The notes beneath the pieces are model-generated. The model was not told where the DNA came from and did not search any database. It worked only from the letters and a program-made list of their open reading frames with translations. The translations under genes and the position numbers were made by a program. 11,118 nt of DNA from an uncultured Polynucleobacter sp. (GTDB taxonomy: Bacteria > Pseudomonadota > Gammaproteobacteria > Burkholderiales > Burkholderiaceae). This document shows positions 1 to 7,076 of this stretch, in pieces. The first letter of the stretch is position 1; each line of letters opens with the position of its first letter. Location: assembly GCA_937996825.1 (NCBI GenBank), contig CALKUJ010000301.1, forward strand, positions 1-11,118, in the 5' to 3' direction.

Positions 1-294
1 AATAAATGCAGTTAGAGCGAAAACAAAACTCTTGCCCAATAGAATCCAGGTGAAAAACGATATGAAGGCGATTATAAGCACCAGAGGAACAAAAACCCCG
101 GCGATTTTATCGGCTATTTCCTGAAAATGAGCAGGACTCAGCTCGCTAAATTGTGCGCAAGACCAAGGAATAACAGGGCCCTCTGGCATTAATAGAATCG
201 AGGTGTCATGGCGTACGGCATTAATTTCAATGTAATTGGGGCCATAGGCTGAAACAGTATTGAGGGTGGGTTGGCGATCTGGTTGTAGTTTCAC
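1..294 (-). CDS. Chimeric ORF: Mth938-like N-terminal half joined in frame to P-type ATPase TM5 region (3' end outside window)
   Basis: An open frame of 98 codons from a GTG at 294 runs without a stop off the left edge. Residues 1-57 (start MKLQPDRQPTLNTVSAYG, later PEGPVIPW and ELSPAHF) resemble the first half of Mth938-like (DUF498/NDUFAF3) proteins, small soluble proteins of unclear function that are usually about 125 residues long. From about residue 58 the sequence changes character: QEIADKIAGVFVPLVLI, a hydrophobic stretch, then GKSFVFALTAFI. This matches the entry to transmembrane helix 5 of heavy-metal (P1B, CopA-type) ATPases, just before the CPC metal site, which would lie beyond the edge. 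The metal-binding domain, TM1-4 and the actuator domain are missing, so a working pump is unlikely. A GAGGG about 9 bases before the GTG fits a ribosome site, and the GTG start suits the Mth938 family. It is probably a deletion or recombination scar, or an assembly chimera. The domain calls are from recognition, not a search. Confidence 0.75.
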   Translation of the reverse strand, partial: MKLQPDRQPTLNTVSAYGPNYIEINAVRHDTSILLMPEGPVIPWSCAQFSELSPAHFQEIADKIAGVFVPLVLIIAFISFFTWILLGKSFVFALTAFI

Positions 295-312
295 GTGGGT
301 AGACCCTCAGGC

Positions 313-341
313 TCTGTCATAATTACAAAATTATAGATAAA
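313..341 (+). promoter_or_regulatory. Possible promoter region for alaA (weak)
   Basis: The AT-rich stretch in the 79-88 base gap between the divergent frame at 294 and alaA holds a CTGTCA (313-318) that could serve as a -35 element. GATAAA- or TATAGA-like -10 candidates lie within 332-341. Neither element is close to consensus. A promoter must lie in this gap if alaA starts a transcript, but the exact boxes are a guess. Confidence 0.25.
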
Positions 342-344
342 TTA

Positions 345-369
345 AGACTTTATGGTATTCCATAAGTCT
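345..369. promoter_or_regulatory. Strong dyad / hairpin immediately before alaA
   Basis: The left arm AGACTTTATGG (345-355) and right arm CCATAAGTCT (360-369) pair over 10 bases with one bulged T, around a TATT loop. The structure ends 4 bases before the GTG at 374 and 13 bases before the GTG at 383. It has no T-run after it, so it does not look like an intrinsic terminator. It could be an operator for a dimeric regulator, or an mRNA hairpin over the ribosome-binding region of alaA, which shows no clear Shine-Dalgarno sequence. The symmetry is seen directly; the role is inferred. Confidence 0.5.
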
Positions 370-382
370 CCAAGTGATTATT

Positions 383-1612
383 GTGAAAGAAATTAAAAAA
401 TCCTCCAAATTAAATAACGTTTGTTATGACATACGTGGCCCAGTTCTTGAGCTTGCTCAGCAGATGGAGGAAGAGGGTCAGAAAATTATCAAGTTGAACA
501 TTGGTAATGTGGGCGTGTTTGGTTTTGATCCTCCTGAAGAGATTCAGTTGGACATGATTCGCAATCTACCTAATTCAGCGGCTTACTCTGATTCCAAGGG
601 AATTTTTTCAGCGCGCAAAGCAATCATGCACTACTGCCAAGAAAAAGGCATTCAAGGTGTGACCTTGGAGGATATTTATACAGGCAATGGTGTTTCAGAG
701 TTGATTGTCTTGGCCATGAATGCTCTGCTCAATGCGGGTGATGAGGTGTTGGTTCCAGCGCCTGACTATCCTTTATGGACTGCAGCGGTGAGTCTTTCAA
801 GTGGAACGCCAAAGCATTACTTGTGTGATGAGACCAAAGATTGGTCTCCAGACATCGCTGACATCAAAGCAAAGATCACTCCAAAGACCAAGGCGATTGT
901 GGTGATTAATCCGAACAATCCTACCGGTGCTTTGTATGGCGATGATGTTCTCAAAGAAATCATAGCTTTGGCACGTGAACATGGTCTGATCATCTTTGCT
1001 GATGAGATTTACGACAAGACTTTGTTTGATGGCGAAAAGCACACATCCATCGGTGCTCTATCAAACGATGTTGTGACAGTGACATTCAATGGCTTGTCAA
1101 AAAATTATCGTGCTTGTGGCTATCGTGCAGGTTGGATGGTCGTGTCTGGTGATAAGAGCGGCGCCAAGGATTACATCGAGGGCTTGAACATGCTTTCATC
1201 CATGCGTTTGTGCGCCAATGTGCCAGGTCAAAATGCAATTCAAACTGCCTTGGGCGGCTATCAAAGCATTGATGACTTGGTGGCAGAGGGTGGTCGCTTG
1301 CGCCGTCAACGCGACCTTGCTTGGGAGTTGGTCACAAAAATACCTGGTGTGACATGCGTGAAGCCTAAAGCAGCTTTGTACTTATTCCCTAAGTTGGATC
1401 CTGAGATGTATCCAATTGAGAATGATCAGGACTTCATTGCGAATTTACTGCGTGAAGAAAAAGTTCTATTGGTGCAGGGCAGTGGCTTTAATTGGCCTAA
1501 GCCAGACCACTTCAGGATTGTTTTCTTGCCGCACGAAGATGTTTTGCGCGAGGCCATTGCGAGACTTGCTAAGTTCTTGGAGCGTTATCGCCAAAAGTAC
1601 GGCAAAAAGTAA
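383..1612 (+). CDS. alaA: Alanine-synthesising PLP aminotransferase AlaA (YfbQ family)
   Basis: This is a class I/II fold-type I aminotransferase, predicted to make alanine from pyruvate and glutamate in the cytoplasm with pyridoxal phosphate. It matches the AlaA pattern end to end: KSSKLNNVCYDIRGPVLE at the N-terminus, GNGVSELI, PAPDYPLWTAAVSLSSG, NPNNPTGALY, FADEIYDK, the PLP-lysine motif NGLSKNYR, MRLCANVPGQ and FNWPKPDHFR. A GTG at 374 would give 412 residues. The in-frame GTG at 383 is preferred (409 residues) because it places the N-terminus and the Schiff-base lysine (K240) exactly as I recall them in E. coli AlaA (about 405 residues). Neither start has a good ribosome site. The loop usually read as GNPAPFGF in E. 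coli is GNVGVFGF here (residues 41-48), which may be a lineage trait or shift substrate preference. Downstream lie hom and thrC, so an amino-acid supply role fits. Family confidence is high; exact substrate is less certain. Confidence 0.9.
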   Translation: MKEIKKSSKLNNVCYDIRGPVLELAQQMEEEGQKIIKLNIGNVGVFGFDPPEEIQLDMIRNLPNSAAYSDSKGIFSARKAIMHYCQEKGIQGVTLEDIYTGNGVSELIVLAMNALLNAGDEVLVPAPDYPLWTAAVSLSSGTPKHYLCDETKDWSPDIADIKAKITPKTKAIVVINPNNPTGALYGDDVLKEIIALAREHGLIIFADEIYDKTLFDGEKHTSIGALSNDVVTVTFNGLSKNYRACGYRAGWMVVSGDKSGAKDYIEGLNMLSSMRLCANVPGQNAIQTALGGYQSIDDLVAEGGRLRRQRDLAWELVTKIPGVTCVKPKAALYLFPKLDPEMYPIENDQDFIANLLREEKVLLVQGSGFNWPKPDHFRIVFLPHEDVLREAIARLAKFLERYRQKYGKK

Positions 1613-1632
1613 GTCTATTTATTTCAGGCGCA

Positions 1633-1663
1633 AGCAGAGATAAATACAAAAGCAGCAAATACA
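1633..1663. repeat. Imperfect short direct repeat in the alaA-hom gap
   Basis: AGCAG followed by AAATACA occurs twice: AGCAG at 1633-1637 with AAATACA at 1642-1648, and AGCAG at 1651-1655 with AAATACA at 1657-1663. The second copy has a shorter spacer. The repeat sits in the 94-base gap (1613-1706) that should hold the hom promoter. I see no convincing terminator, no leader peptide start (no ATG) and no clear promoter boxes in this gap. The repeat may be chance in AT-rich DNA. Confidence 0.3.
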
Positions 1664-1706
1664 GTAGTAACGTTTTTTCACCTTTATTAAGTAAGAGTTT
1701 TTAGTT

Positions 1707-3017
1707 ATGAAACCTATTCAAGTTGGCCTTCTAGGCATCGGTACTGTTGGTGGCGGTGTGTTCAATGTGCTTGATCGTAATCAAGAAGAAATCACTCGCC
1801 GTGCTGGTCGTGGCATTCAGATTCACACAGTTGCTGACCTTGATACCAAGCGTGCTGAAGAGTTGGTCAAGGGTCGTGCCAAGGTAGTAGGAGATGCCAA
1901 GCAAGTTGTGAATGATCCTGAAATTGACGTGGTCGTTGAGTTAATCGGCGGTTATGGCATTGCCAAAGAATTGGTCTTGGCTGCAATCAATAATGGCAAG
2001 CACGTGGTGACTGCCAATAAGGCACTTTTAGCTGTTCATGGCAACGAAATTTTTGCCGCTGCTCAAGCCAAAGGCGTGACAGTTAACTTTGAAGCAGCTG
2101 TTGCTGGCGGTATTCCAATCATCAAGGCGTTGCGTGAAGGTTTGACTGCCAACCGTATTGAATGGATCGCTGGCATCATCAACGGTACAACCAATTTCAT
2201 TTTGTCTGAAATGCGTGACAAAGGTTTGGACTTCGATGTTGTTTTAAAAGAAGCTCAGCGTTTAGGTTACGCAGAAGCTGACCCAACATTTGATATTGAA
2301 GGGGTGGATGCAGCTCACAAAGCCACCATCATGAGTGCGATCGCGTTTGGTATACCGATGCAGTTTGATAAGGCTCACGTTGAGGGTATCACCAAGCTAT
2401 CTGCAACAGATATCAAGTACGCCGAGCAGTTGGGTTACCGCATCAAGCTACTTGGAATCACCAAAAAAACCAAAGATGGTATTGAGTTGCGCGTTCATCC
2501 AACCTTGATTCCGGCCAAGCGTTTGATTGCTAACGTTGAAGGTGCGATGAATGCAGTGCAAGTGATGGGTGATGCTGTAGGAACAACTCTTTATTACGGT
2601 AAAGGTGCTGGTGCAGAGCCAACAGCTTCTGCTGTGATTGCAGATTTGGTGGATGTGGCACGTTTGCAAACGGCCGATCCTGAACACCGTGTGCCACATT
2701 TGGCATTCCAGCCAGGTTCAATGGTCAATACATCCATCATGCCGATGGGTGAGATCACTACCAGCTACTACTTGCGTTTGCGTGTTGCTGATGTGACAGG
2801 CGTGTTGGCTGATATCACTCGTATTTTGGCTGACAACAGTATTTCAATTGATGCCATGTTGCAACGTGAGGCTGGCGATGGTGAAAACCAAACCGATCTC
2901 ATCATGTTGACACATGAGACCAAAGAGAAAAACATCTTGGCTGCTATTGCCAAGGTTGAGGCTTTGAAAACTGTTGAAGGTTCAGTCACAAAAATTCGTT
3001 TAGAAAACTTAAGTTAA
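1707..3017 (+). CDS. hom: Homoserine dehydrogenase
   Basis: This enzyme reduces aspartate-4-semialdehyde to homoserine with NAD(P)H, the branch step towards threonine and methionine. The 436 residues are the usual length of the single-function bacterial enzyme; no aspartokinase domain is fused. Residues 6-20 (VGLLGIGTVGGGVFN) form the glycine-rich nucleotide-binding loop of a Rossmann fold. HVVTANKALLA and GIINGTTNFIL follow. The signature EADPTFDIEGVDAAHK places E190, D201 and K205 at the spacing of the catalytic residues of yeast Hom6 (E208, D219, K223). From about residue 353 (YYLRLRVADVTGVLADI) an ACT domain runs to near the end, which in this family usually mediates feedback inhibition by threonine. 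ATG at 1707 puts the Rossmann loop at the normal place; the TAAGAG upstream is at best a weak ribosome site. thrC starts 12 bases after the stop, so the two are surely co-transcribed. Confidence 0.97.
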   Translation: MKPIQVGLLGIGTVGGGVFNVLDRNQEEITRRAGRGIQIHTVADLDTKRAEELVKGRAKVVGDAKQVVNDPEIDVVVELIGGYGIAKELVLAAINNGKHVVTANKALLAVHGNEIFAAAQAKGVTVNFEAAVAGGIPIIKALREGLTANRIEWIAGIINGTTNFILSEMRDKGLDFDVVLKEAQRLGYAEADPTFDIEGVDAAHKATIMSAIAFGIPMQFDKAHVEGITKLSATDIKYAEQLGYRIKLLGITKKTKDGIELRVHPTLIPAKRLIANVEGAMNAVQVMGDAVGTTLYYGKGAGAEPTASAVIADLVDVARLQTADPEHRVPHLAFQPGSMVNTSIMPMGEITTSYYLRLRVADVTGVLADITRILADNSISIDAMLQREAGDGENQTDLIMLTHETKEKNILAAIAKVEALKTVEGSVTKIRLENLS

Positions 3018-3029
3018 TTGAATTACGCA

Positions 3030-4475
3030 ATGCGCTATATCTCAACTCGTGGTCATAACGCCCATCAAACGTTTTCAGAAATCCTTCTAGGCGGCTTGGC
3101 TGCTGATGGAGGTTTGTATTTGCCTGTCAAATATCCTCAAGTCACGACAGCTCAATTGGATGCTTGGCGTGGATTGTCATACGCTGATTTAGCATTTGAA
3201 GTTTTAAGCCTTTACTGCGATGACATCCCTCAGGAAGATTTGAGGGCTTTGGTCAGAAAAACGTACACGGCTGAAGTCTATTGCAATGGTCGTTCGGATG
3301 ATTCGGCAACAGACATCACGCCGATTCATTGGTTGGGTGATGAGCAGGGAACTCGTTTAGGTTTGTTGAGTTTGTCCAATGGTCCAACTTTGGCATTCAA
3401 AGACATGGCCATGCAGCTCTTAGGTAACTTATTCGAGTACACCTTGAACAAGCAAGGTCAAGAGCTCAACATTTTAGGTGCCACTTCAGGAGATACCGGC
3501 AGTGCTGCTGAGTATGCGATGCGCGGCAAAAAAGGCGTGCGTGTTTTCATGCTCTCGCCAAAAGGCAAGATGAGCGCATTCCAAGTGGCTCAAATGTATT
3601 CCTTGCAAGATGAAAACATCTACAACATTGCTATTGATGGTGTTTTTGATGATGCACAAGATATTGTTAAGGCTGTGAGTAATGATCATGCATTCAAAGC
3701 TCGCCACAAAATTGGTACTGTGAACTCAATCAATTGGGCCCGCGTAGTGGCTCAGGTTGTTTATTACTTCCAGGGTTATTTATTGGCCACGAAAAACAGT
3801 TCTGAGAAAGTTTCATTCTGCGTACCTTCAGGCAACTTCGGTAATGTTTGTGCCGGTCATATTGCTCGCATGATGGGCTTGCCAATCGAAAAGCTGGTTG
3901 TTGCTACTAATGAAAATGATGTTTTAGATGAGTTCTTTAAAACTGGTGTTTACAGAGCGCGTAAATCAGCTGAAACTTTCCACACCACCAGTCCATCAAT
4001 GGATATTTCTAAAGCAAGTAACTTTGAGCGATTCATCTATGACTTGATGGGTTGTGACGCTGCAAAAACTGCGCAGATGTTCAAGGATGTTGAAACCAAG
4101 GGTGGTTTTGATTTATCACAAGACCCTGCCTATAAAAACATCGCTCAATATGGTTTTGTTTCAGGTAAGAGCACGCATCTCAATCGTCTGGAAACAATCA
4201 GAGATATCCATGCTAAGTACAGCGTATTGATTGATACGCACACAGCGGATGGTGTCAAAGTTGCTCGTGAAAACCTGCAAAGCAATGTTCCGATGTTGGT
4301 CTTAGAGACAGCATTGCCAATTAAATTTGCAGAGACCATCGAAGAAGCCATTGGTCGAACGCCTGATCGTCCTGCGTCATTCATTGGTATAGAAAACAAG
4401 CCGCAACGCGTGGTTGATATGCCTGCGGATGTTCATCAAGTGAAAGACTTCGTTGCTGCCCACACGGGTTTGTGA
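3030..4475 (+). CDS. thrC: Threonine synthase
   Basis: This PLP enzyme converts O-phosphohomoserine to threonine, the last pathway step. The frame opens with a TTG directly after the hom stop (3018), but the family start MRYISTRGHNAHQTFSEILLGGLA fixes ATG 3030, giving 481 residues. This is the longer class of threonine synthase, with an extended N-terminal region compared with the 428-residue E. coli enzyme. The PLP lysine is K124 in GPTLAFKDMAMQLLGN, and GATSGDTGSAA (150-160) is the phosphate-cradle loop that follows. SFCVPSGNFGNVCAGH is a further conserved block. The gap after hom is 12 bases with no good Shine-Dalgarno sequence, so translational coupling is plausible. The homoserine kinase (thrB) that should supply the substrate is not in this window. 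Confidence 0.96.
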   Translation: MRYISTRGHNAHQTFSEILLGGLAADGGLYLPVKYPQVTTAQLDAWRGLSYADLAFEVLSLYCDDIPQEDLRALVRKTYTAEVYCNGRSDDSATDITPIHWLGDEQGTRLGLLSLSNGPTLAFKDMAMQLLGNLFEYTLNKQGQELNILGATSGDTGSAAEYAMRGKKGVRVFMLSPKGKMSAFQVAQMYSLQDENIYNIAIDGVFDDAQDIVKAVSNDHAFKARHKIGTVNSINWARVVAQVVYYFQGYLLATKNSSEKVSFCVPSGNFGNVCAGHIARMMGLPIEKLVVATNENDVLDEFFKTGVYRARKSAETFHTTSPSMDISKASNFERFIYDLMGCDAAKTAQMFKDVETKGGFDLSQDPAYKNIAQYGFVSGKSTHLNRLETIRDIHAKYSVLIDTHTADGVKVARENLQSNVPMLVLETALPIKFAETIEEAIGRTPDRPASFIGIENKPQRVVDMPADVHQVKDFVAAHTGL

Positions 4476-4478
4476 TTG

Positions 4479-5066
4479 ATGAGTCAGGTTCAGAGTCAAC
4501 AAAATCCTCCAACGATGACCAAGAGTTCTATACCGGTCATTGGATTTGTTGCTTACTCAGGGACTGGCAAAACGACCTTGATCGAGCAATTGATCACCTA
4601 CTTGACTGAAAGATCTTACAAAATTTCAGTCATCAAACACACCCATCATCACTTTGATATTGATAAACCTGGCAAGGACTCTTATCGTCATCGAGAAGCG
4701 GGTGCCTCAGAGGTTCTGATGGTGTCCGATCAGCGCTGGGTCTTAATGCATGAGTTAAGACAATCTTCAGAGCCGACCATTGAGGAGCAGTTAAGTAAGT
4801 TATCCCCATGTGACTTGGTCATCGTTGAGGGTTTCAAAGACGCCAACATTCCAAAAATTGAGTTATGGCGTTTTGAACACGATGAGTGCGTAGCCAATCC
4901 TGTGAGAGCCAATCAAGATCTGTTCATTCAAGCAATTGCTTACCCAGGCGGTATCGATGCTGTGCACAAGCCAGATCTGACGAGAGATATCCCAGTGCTT
5001 GATTTGAATGATATTGAGCAGGTCGCTCAGCAAGTCCTTTCAATCACTGGTGTTTTAGCAAAATAA
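4479..5066 (+). CDS. mobB: Molybdopterin-guanine dinucleotide biosynthesis adaptor protein MobB
   Basis: This is a P-loop GTP-binding protein that assists MobA in attaching GMP to molybdenum cofactor, improving but not being essential for the reaction in E. coli. The Walker A motif GFVAYSGTGKTTL is at residues 22-34, with K31 as the phosphate-binding lysine. The family signature KHTHHHFDIDKPGKDSYRHR follows, then REAGASEVLMVSDQRWVLM, and LVIVEGFKDANIPKIELWR in the second half. Three in-frame starts exist: TTG 4476, ATG 4479 and ATG 4515. With ATG 4479 the protein has 195 residues. With ATG 4515 (MTKSSIPVIGFVAYSG) it has 183, closer to the roughly 175 of E. coli MobB. None has a clear ribosome site, and 4479 is kept because it nearly abuts the thrC stop. 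No mobA is present here, so the partner must be encoded elsewhere. Its place at the thrC/moeA border links the threonine genes to the cofactor genes. Confidence 0.93.
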   Translation: MSQVQSQQNPPTMTKSSIPVIGFVAYSGTGKTTLIEQLITYLTERSYKISVIKHTHHHFDIDKPGKDSYRHREAGASEVLMVSDQRWVLMHELRQSSEPTIEEQLSKLSPCDLVIVEGFKDANIPKIELWRFEHDECVANPVRANQDLFIQAIAYPGGIDAVHKPDLTRDIPVLDLNDIEQVAQQVLSITGVLAK

Positions 5067-5084
5067 GTCTAAAACCATTAGACT
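5066..5084. repeat. Perfect 7-bp hairpin between mobB and moeA
   Basis: AGTCTAA (5066-5072) and TTAGACT (5078-5084) are exact reverse complements around a 5-base loop. They begin at the last base of the mobB stop codon and end 6 bases before the moeA ATG. There is no T-run, so it is not a standard terminator. It may stabilise an mRNA end, or modulate moeA translation because it occupies the normal ribosome-binding position. The symmetry is seen; the function is unknown. Confidence 0.45.
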
Positions 5085-5090
5085 AAGACC

Positions 5091-6329
5091 ATGTCGCAAG
5101 CCGTGAACAAACCCCCCATGAAAACCGCAGCAGAGGCCCTTGAGCATCTATTGGCTCAGGCAATGCCTAAGGCTGAAATTGAAATGGTCAGCACACAAGA
5201 TGCTTTGGGCAGAGTTCTCGCCAATGACATACTCAGTCAAGTCGATGTGCCTCCTATGAATAACACCCAGATGGATGGTTATGCCGTTCGTGTGGCGGAT
5301 GTTCAGGCAGCGGGAAAAAGTTTTGTGGTTTCTCAGCGTATTCCAGCGGGGCATGTTGGAACTGAGCTCACATCTGGCACGATTGCCAGAATTTTCACTG
5401 GTGCGACCATCCCAGCTGGTGCCGATGCGGTGGTGATGCAGGAAGACTGCGTGGTGAACGGTGACATGGTCACAATCCAAGAAATACCCAAGCCAGGTCA
5501 ATGGATCCGTCTACAAGGTGAAGATCTAAAAGCAGGGGGTGTGGCTTTAAGTAAAGGTACTTATCTCAGAGCTCAAGAGTTGGGTGTCGCTGCCTCTGCT
5601 GGATATGACCGATTACCAGTCATTAAAAAGATCAAAGTGGCTGCTTTTTTTACTGGCGATGAATTGACTCTGCCAGGTCAGCCACTGAAGCCTGGAGCTA
5701 TTTATAACTCCAACAGAGATACCTTATTGGCCTGCATTCGTTCACTTGGTTGTGAAGCAACTGACTTGGGCATCGTGCCAGATACCCTGGAAGCTACTCG
5801 AGATGCTTTGCGACGTGCCAGCAAAGATCATGATTTGATCATCACCTCTGGCGGAGTGTCGGTTGGAGAAGAAGACCATATCAAGCCAGCCGTGACTGCT
5901 GAAGGTCGTCTAGATATGTGGCAAATCGCGATCAAGCCAGGTAAACCTTTGGCATTTGGCGCTGTCAAAAAGCATGGAGCTGAGCATTTAGAAACTTGGT
6001 TCATGGGTCTGCCAGGTAATCCAGTATCTAGTTTCGTCACATTCCTTTTATTTGTTCGACCATTCATTGCCAAACTGCAAGGAAGAGCTCATTCGAACAC
6101 TCCTGTGATCATGATGCGTGCAGATTTTGATTGGCCAAAGGCTGATCGTCGCAATGAATTTTTGCGTGTGCGCATCAATGCGCAAGGTGGCTTGGATTTG
6201 TTTCCTAATCAAAGCTCAGGTGTTTTAACCAGCGCTTCATGGGCTGATGGTTTGGTTGATAACCCGCCATTACAAGCTATCAAGCCAGGTGATATGGTGA
6301 AGTACATCCCTTTTTCAGGAATGATTTAA
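5091..6329 (+). CDS. moeA: Molybdopterin molybdenumtransferase MoeA
   Basis: MoeA inserts molybdate into adenylated molybdopterin to give active molybdenum cofactor. At 412 residues it matches the E. coli length (411). Landmarks in order: VPPMNNTQMDGYAVRVADV with MDGYAV at 61-66, TGATIPAGADAVVMQED at 103-119, a FTGDEL segment, YNSNRDTLLACIRSLGC opening the MogA-like molybdopterin-binding domain, DLIITSGGVSVGEEDHIK with SGGVSVGEED at 253-262, IKPGKPLAFG from 281, and GLPGNPVSSFVTF from 306. The C-terminal beta-barrel domain IV ends at the stop. All key blocks are intact. ATG 5091 is the family start. It lies 24 bases after mobB, with the small hairpin in the gap and only a weak ribosome site. 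moaD follows 9 bases after the stop, which argues for one operon. MogA, which adenylates the substrate, is not seen here. Confidence 0.97.
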   Translation: MSQAVNKPPMKTAAEALEHLLAQAMPKAEIEMVSTQDALGRVLANDILSQVDVPPMNNTQMDGYAVRVADVQAAGKSFVVSQRIPAGHVGTELTSGTIARIFTGATIPAGADAVVMQEDCVVNGDMVTIQEIPKPGQWIRLQGEDLKAGGVALSKGTYLRAQELGVAASAGYDRLPVIKKIKVAAFFTGDELTLPGQPLKPGAIYNSNRDTLLACIRSLGCEATDLGIVPDTLEATRDALRRASKDHDLIITSGGVSVGEEDHIKPAVTAEGRLDMWQIAIKPGKPLAFGAVKKHGAEHLETWFMGLPGNPVSSFVTFLLFVRPFIAKLQGRAHSNTPVIMMRADFDWPKADRRNEFLRVRINAQGGLDLFPNQSSGVLTSASWADGLVDNPPLQAIKPGDMVKYIPFSGMI

Positions 6330-6338
6330 GCTATCACT

Positions 6339-6596
6339 ATGAAAATAACAATTAAATTCTTCGCCTCTTTGCGCGAGACCCTGAAAACATCAGAAGAACA
6401 GCTGGATGTTCCTGCGTCGGTTAAAACTTTGACCGATTTGCGTCAGCATTTGATGGGTAGGGGAGAGTCATGGGCTGAAGCACTGGCTGAGGGTAAAGCA
6501 GTGCGCATGGCTTTGAATCACCAAATGGTTGATGGTCATGTGGCCTTGATTGATCAAGCGGAGGTGGCTTTCTTCCCTCCAGTGACAGGCGGATAA
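6339..6596 (+). CDS. moaD: Molybdopterin synthase sulfur-carrier (small) subunit MoaD
   Basis: MoaD is a ubiquitin-like sulfur carrier. Its C-terminal glycine is converted to a thiocarboxylate and donates sulfur for the dithiolene of molybdopterin. The 85-residue protein begins MKITIKFFASLRETL, typical of the first beta strand and helix. It continues with VRMALNHQMVDGHVALIDQAEVAFFPPVTGG, ending in the required Gly-Gly at residues 84-85. Length fits the family (E. coli 81). The ATG at 6339 is 9 bases after the moeA stop, and no strong ribosome site is visible. moaE begins 2 bases after its stop, so the two subunits of the synthase are almost certainly co-translated in step. Confidence 0.96.
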   Translation: MKITIKFFASLRETLKTSEEQLDVPASVKTLTDLRQHLMGRGESWAEALAEGKAVRMALNHQMVDGHVALIDQAEVAFFPPVTGG

Positions 6597-6598
6597 AT

Positions 6599-7048
6599 AT
6601 GCCAGTGCGTATACAAACCGAAGACTTTGATCTCTCGCAAGAGATCAAACAATTAAGAGCTGGTGATGCACGAGTTGGTGCGGTCGCCACTTTTGTTGGC
6701 ACAGTGCGTGATCGCAATGATGGTTCTGATGTTGCTGCAATGACTTTGGAGCATTACCCAGGCATGACCGAAAAGTCTCTTGAAGAAATCATTGAAAAAG
6801 CCAAGGCTCGTTGGGATATTTTTGATGTATTGATCATCCATCGTGTGGGTCCACTGAACATCGAAGATCAAGTCGTCCTAACGGCAGTGACCAGTGCTCA
6901 TCGGGGCGAAGCTTTTGCTGCCTGCGAATATGTCATGGACTACCTCAAGACTTTAGCGCCATTTTGGAAAAAAGAAGATACCCCTGAAGGAGCTCGCTGG
7001 GTGGATGCACGCCTGAGTGATGATGAAGCCCTGAAGAAGTGGGAGTAA
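6599..7048 (+). CDS. moaE: Molybdopterin synthase catalytic (large) subunit MoaE
   Basis: MoaE binds precursor Z (cyclic pyranopterin monophosphate) and, with two MoaD-thiocarboxylates, builds the dithiolene of molybdopterin. The 149 residues match E. coli MoaE (150). Family blocks are FVGTVRDRN (32-40), LEHYPGM, IIHRVGPL, and TSAHRGEAF with H101 and R102. LKTLAPFWKKE follows, with K117 and K124 at the positions of the catalytic lysines K119 and K126 in E. coli. TPEGARWV closes the active-site region. ATG 6599 lies 2 bases after the moaD stop. It is the last gene of the plus-strand run; the convergent helicase gene ends 28 bases beyond its stop. moaA and moaC, needed to make the precursor, are not in this window. 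Confidence 0.97.
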   Translation: MPVRIQTEDFDLSQEIKQLRAGDARVGAVATFVGTVRDRNDGSDVAAMTLEHYPGMTEKSLEEIIEKAKARWDIFDVLIIHRVGPLNIEDQVVLTAVTSAHRGEAFAACEYVMDYLKTLAPFWKKEDTPEGARWVDARLSDDEALKKWE

Positions 7049-7076
7049 TAGCAGTTCTTGCAAATACTCAAGCAAA

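Noticed and set aside
291..320. ATG at 320 on the minus strand as start of the left-edge ORF
   Set aside because: It is out of frame with the Mth938-like sequence and hits a TGA after nine codons.
374..382. GTG at 374 as the alaA start
   Set aside because: Possible, but GTG 383 aligns the N-terminus and the PLP lysine exactly with E. coli AlaA numbering as I recall it; the three extra residues have no support.
1610..1616. Recurring TAAGTCT word (363-369, 1610-1616, 5064-5070) as a regulatory repeat
   Set aside because: Two of the three copies include a TAA stop codon followed by GTCT; at seven bases this is likely chance.
1613..1706. Threonine/isoleucine attenuator leader before hom
   Set aside because: No ATG, no run of Thr or Ile codons and no terminator-antiterminator pairing is visible in the gap.
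3018..3029. TTG at 3018 as the thrC start
   Set aside because: It only adds four residues (MNYA) ahead of the family start MRYISTRG at ATG 3030 and arises directly after the hom stop.
5148..5501. 117-codon minus-strand open frame
   Set aside because: It lies wholly inside moeA, has no recognisable domain and no ribosome site; it is an antisense shadow of a well-supported gene.
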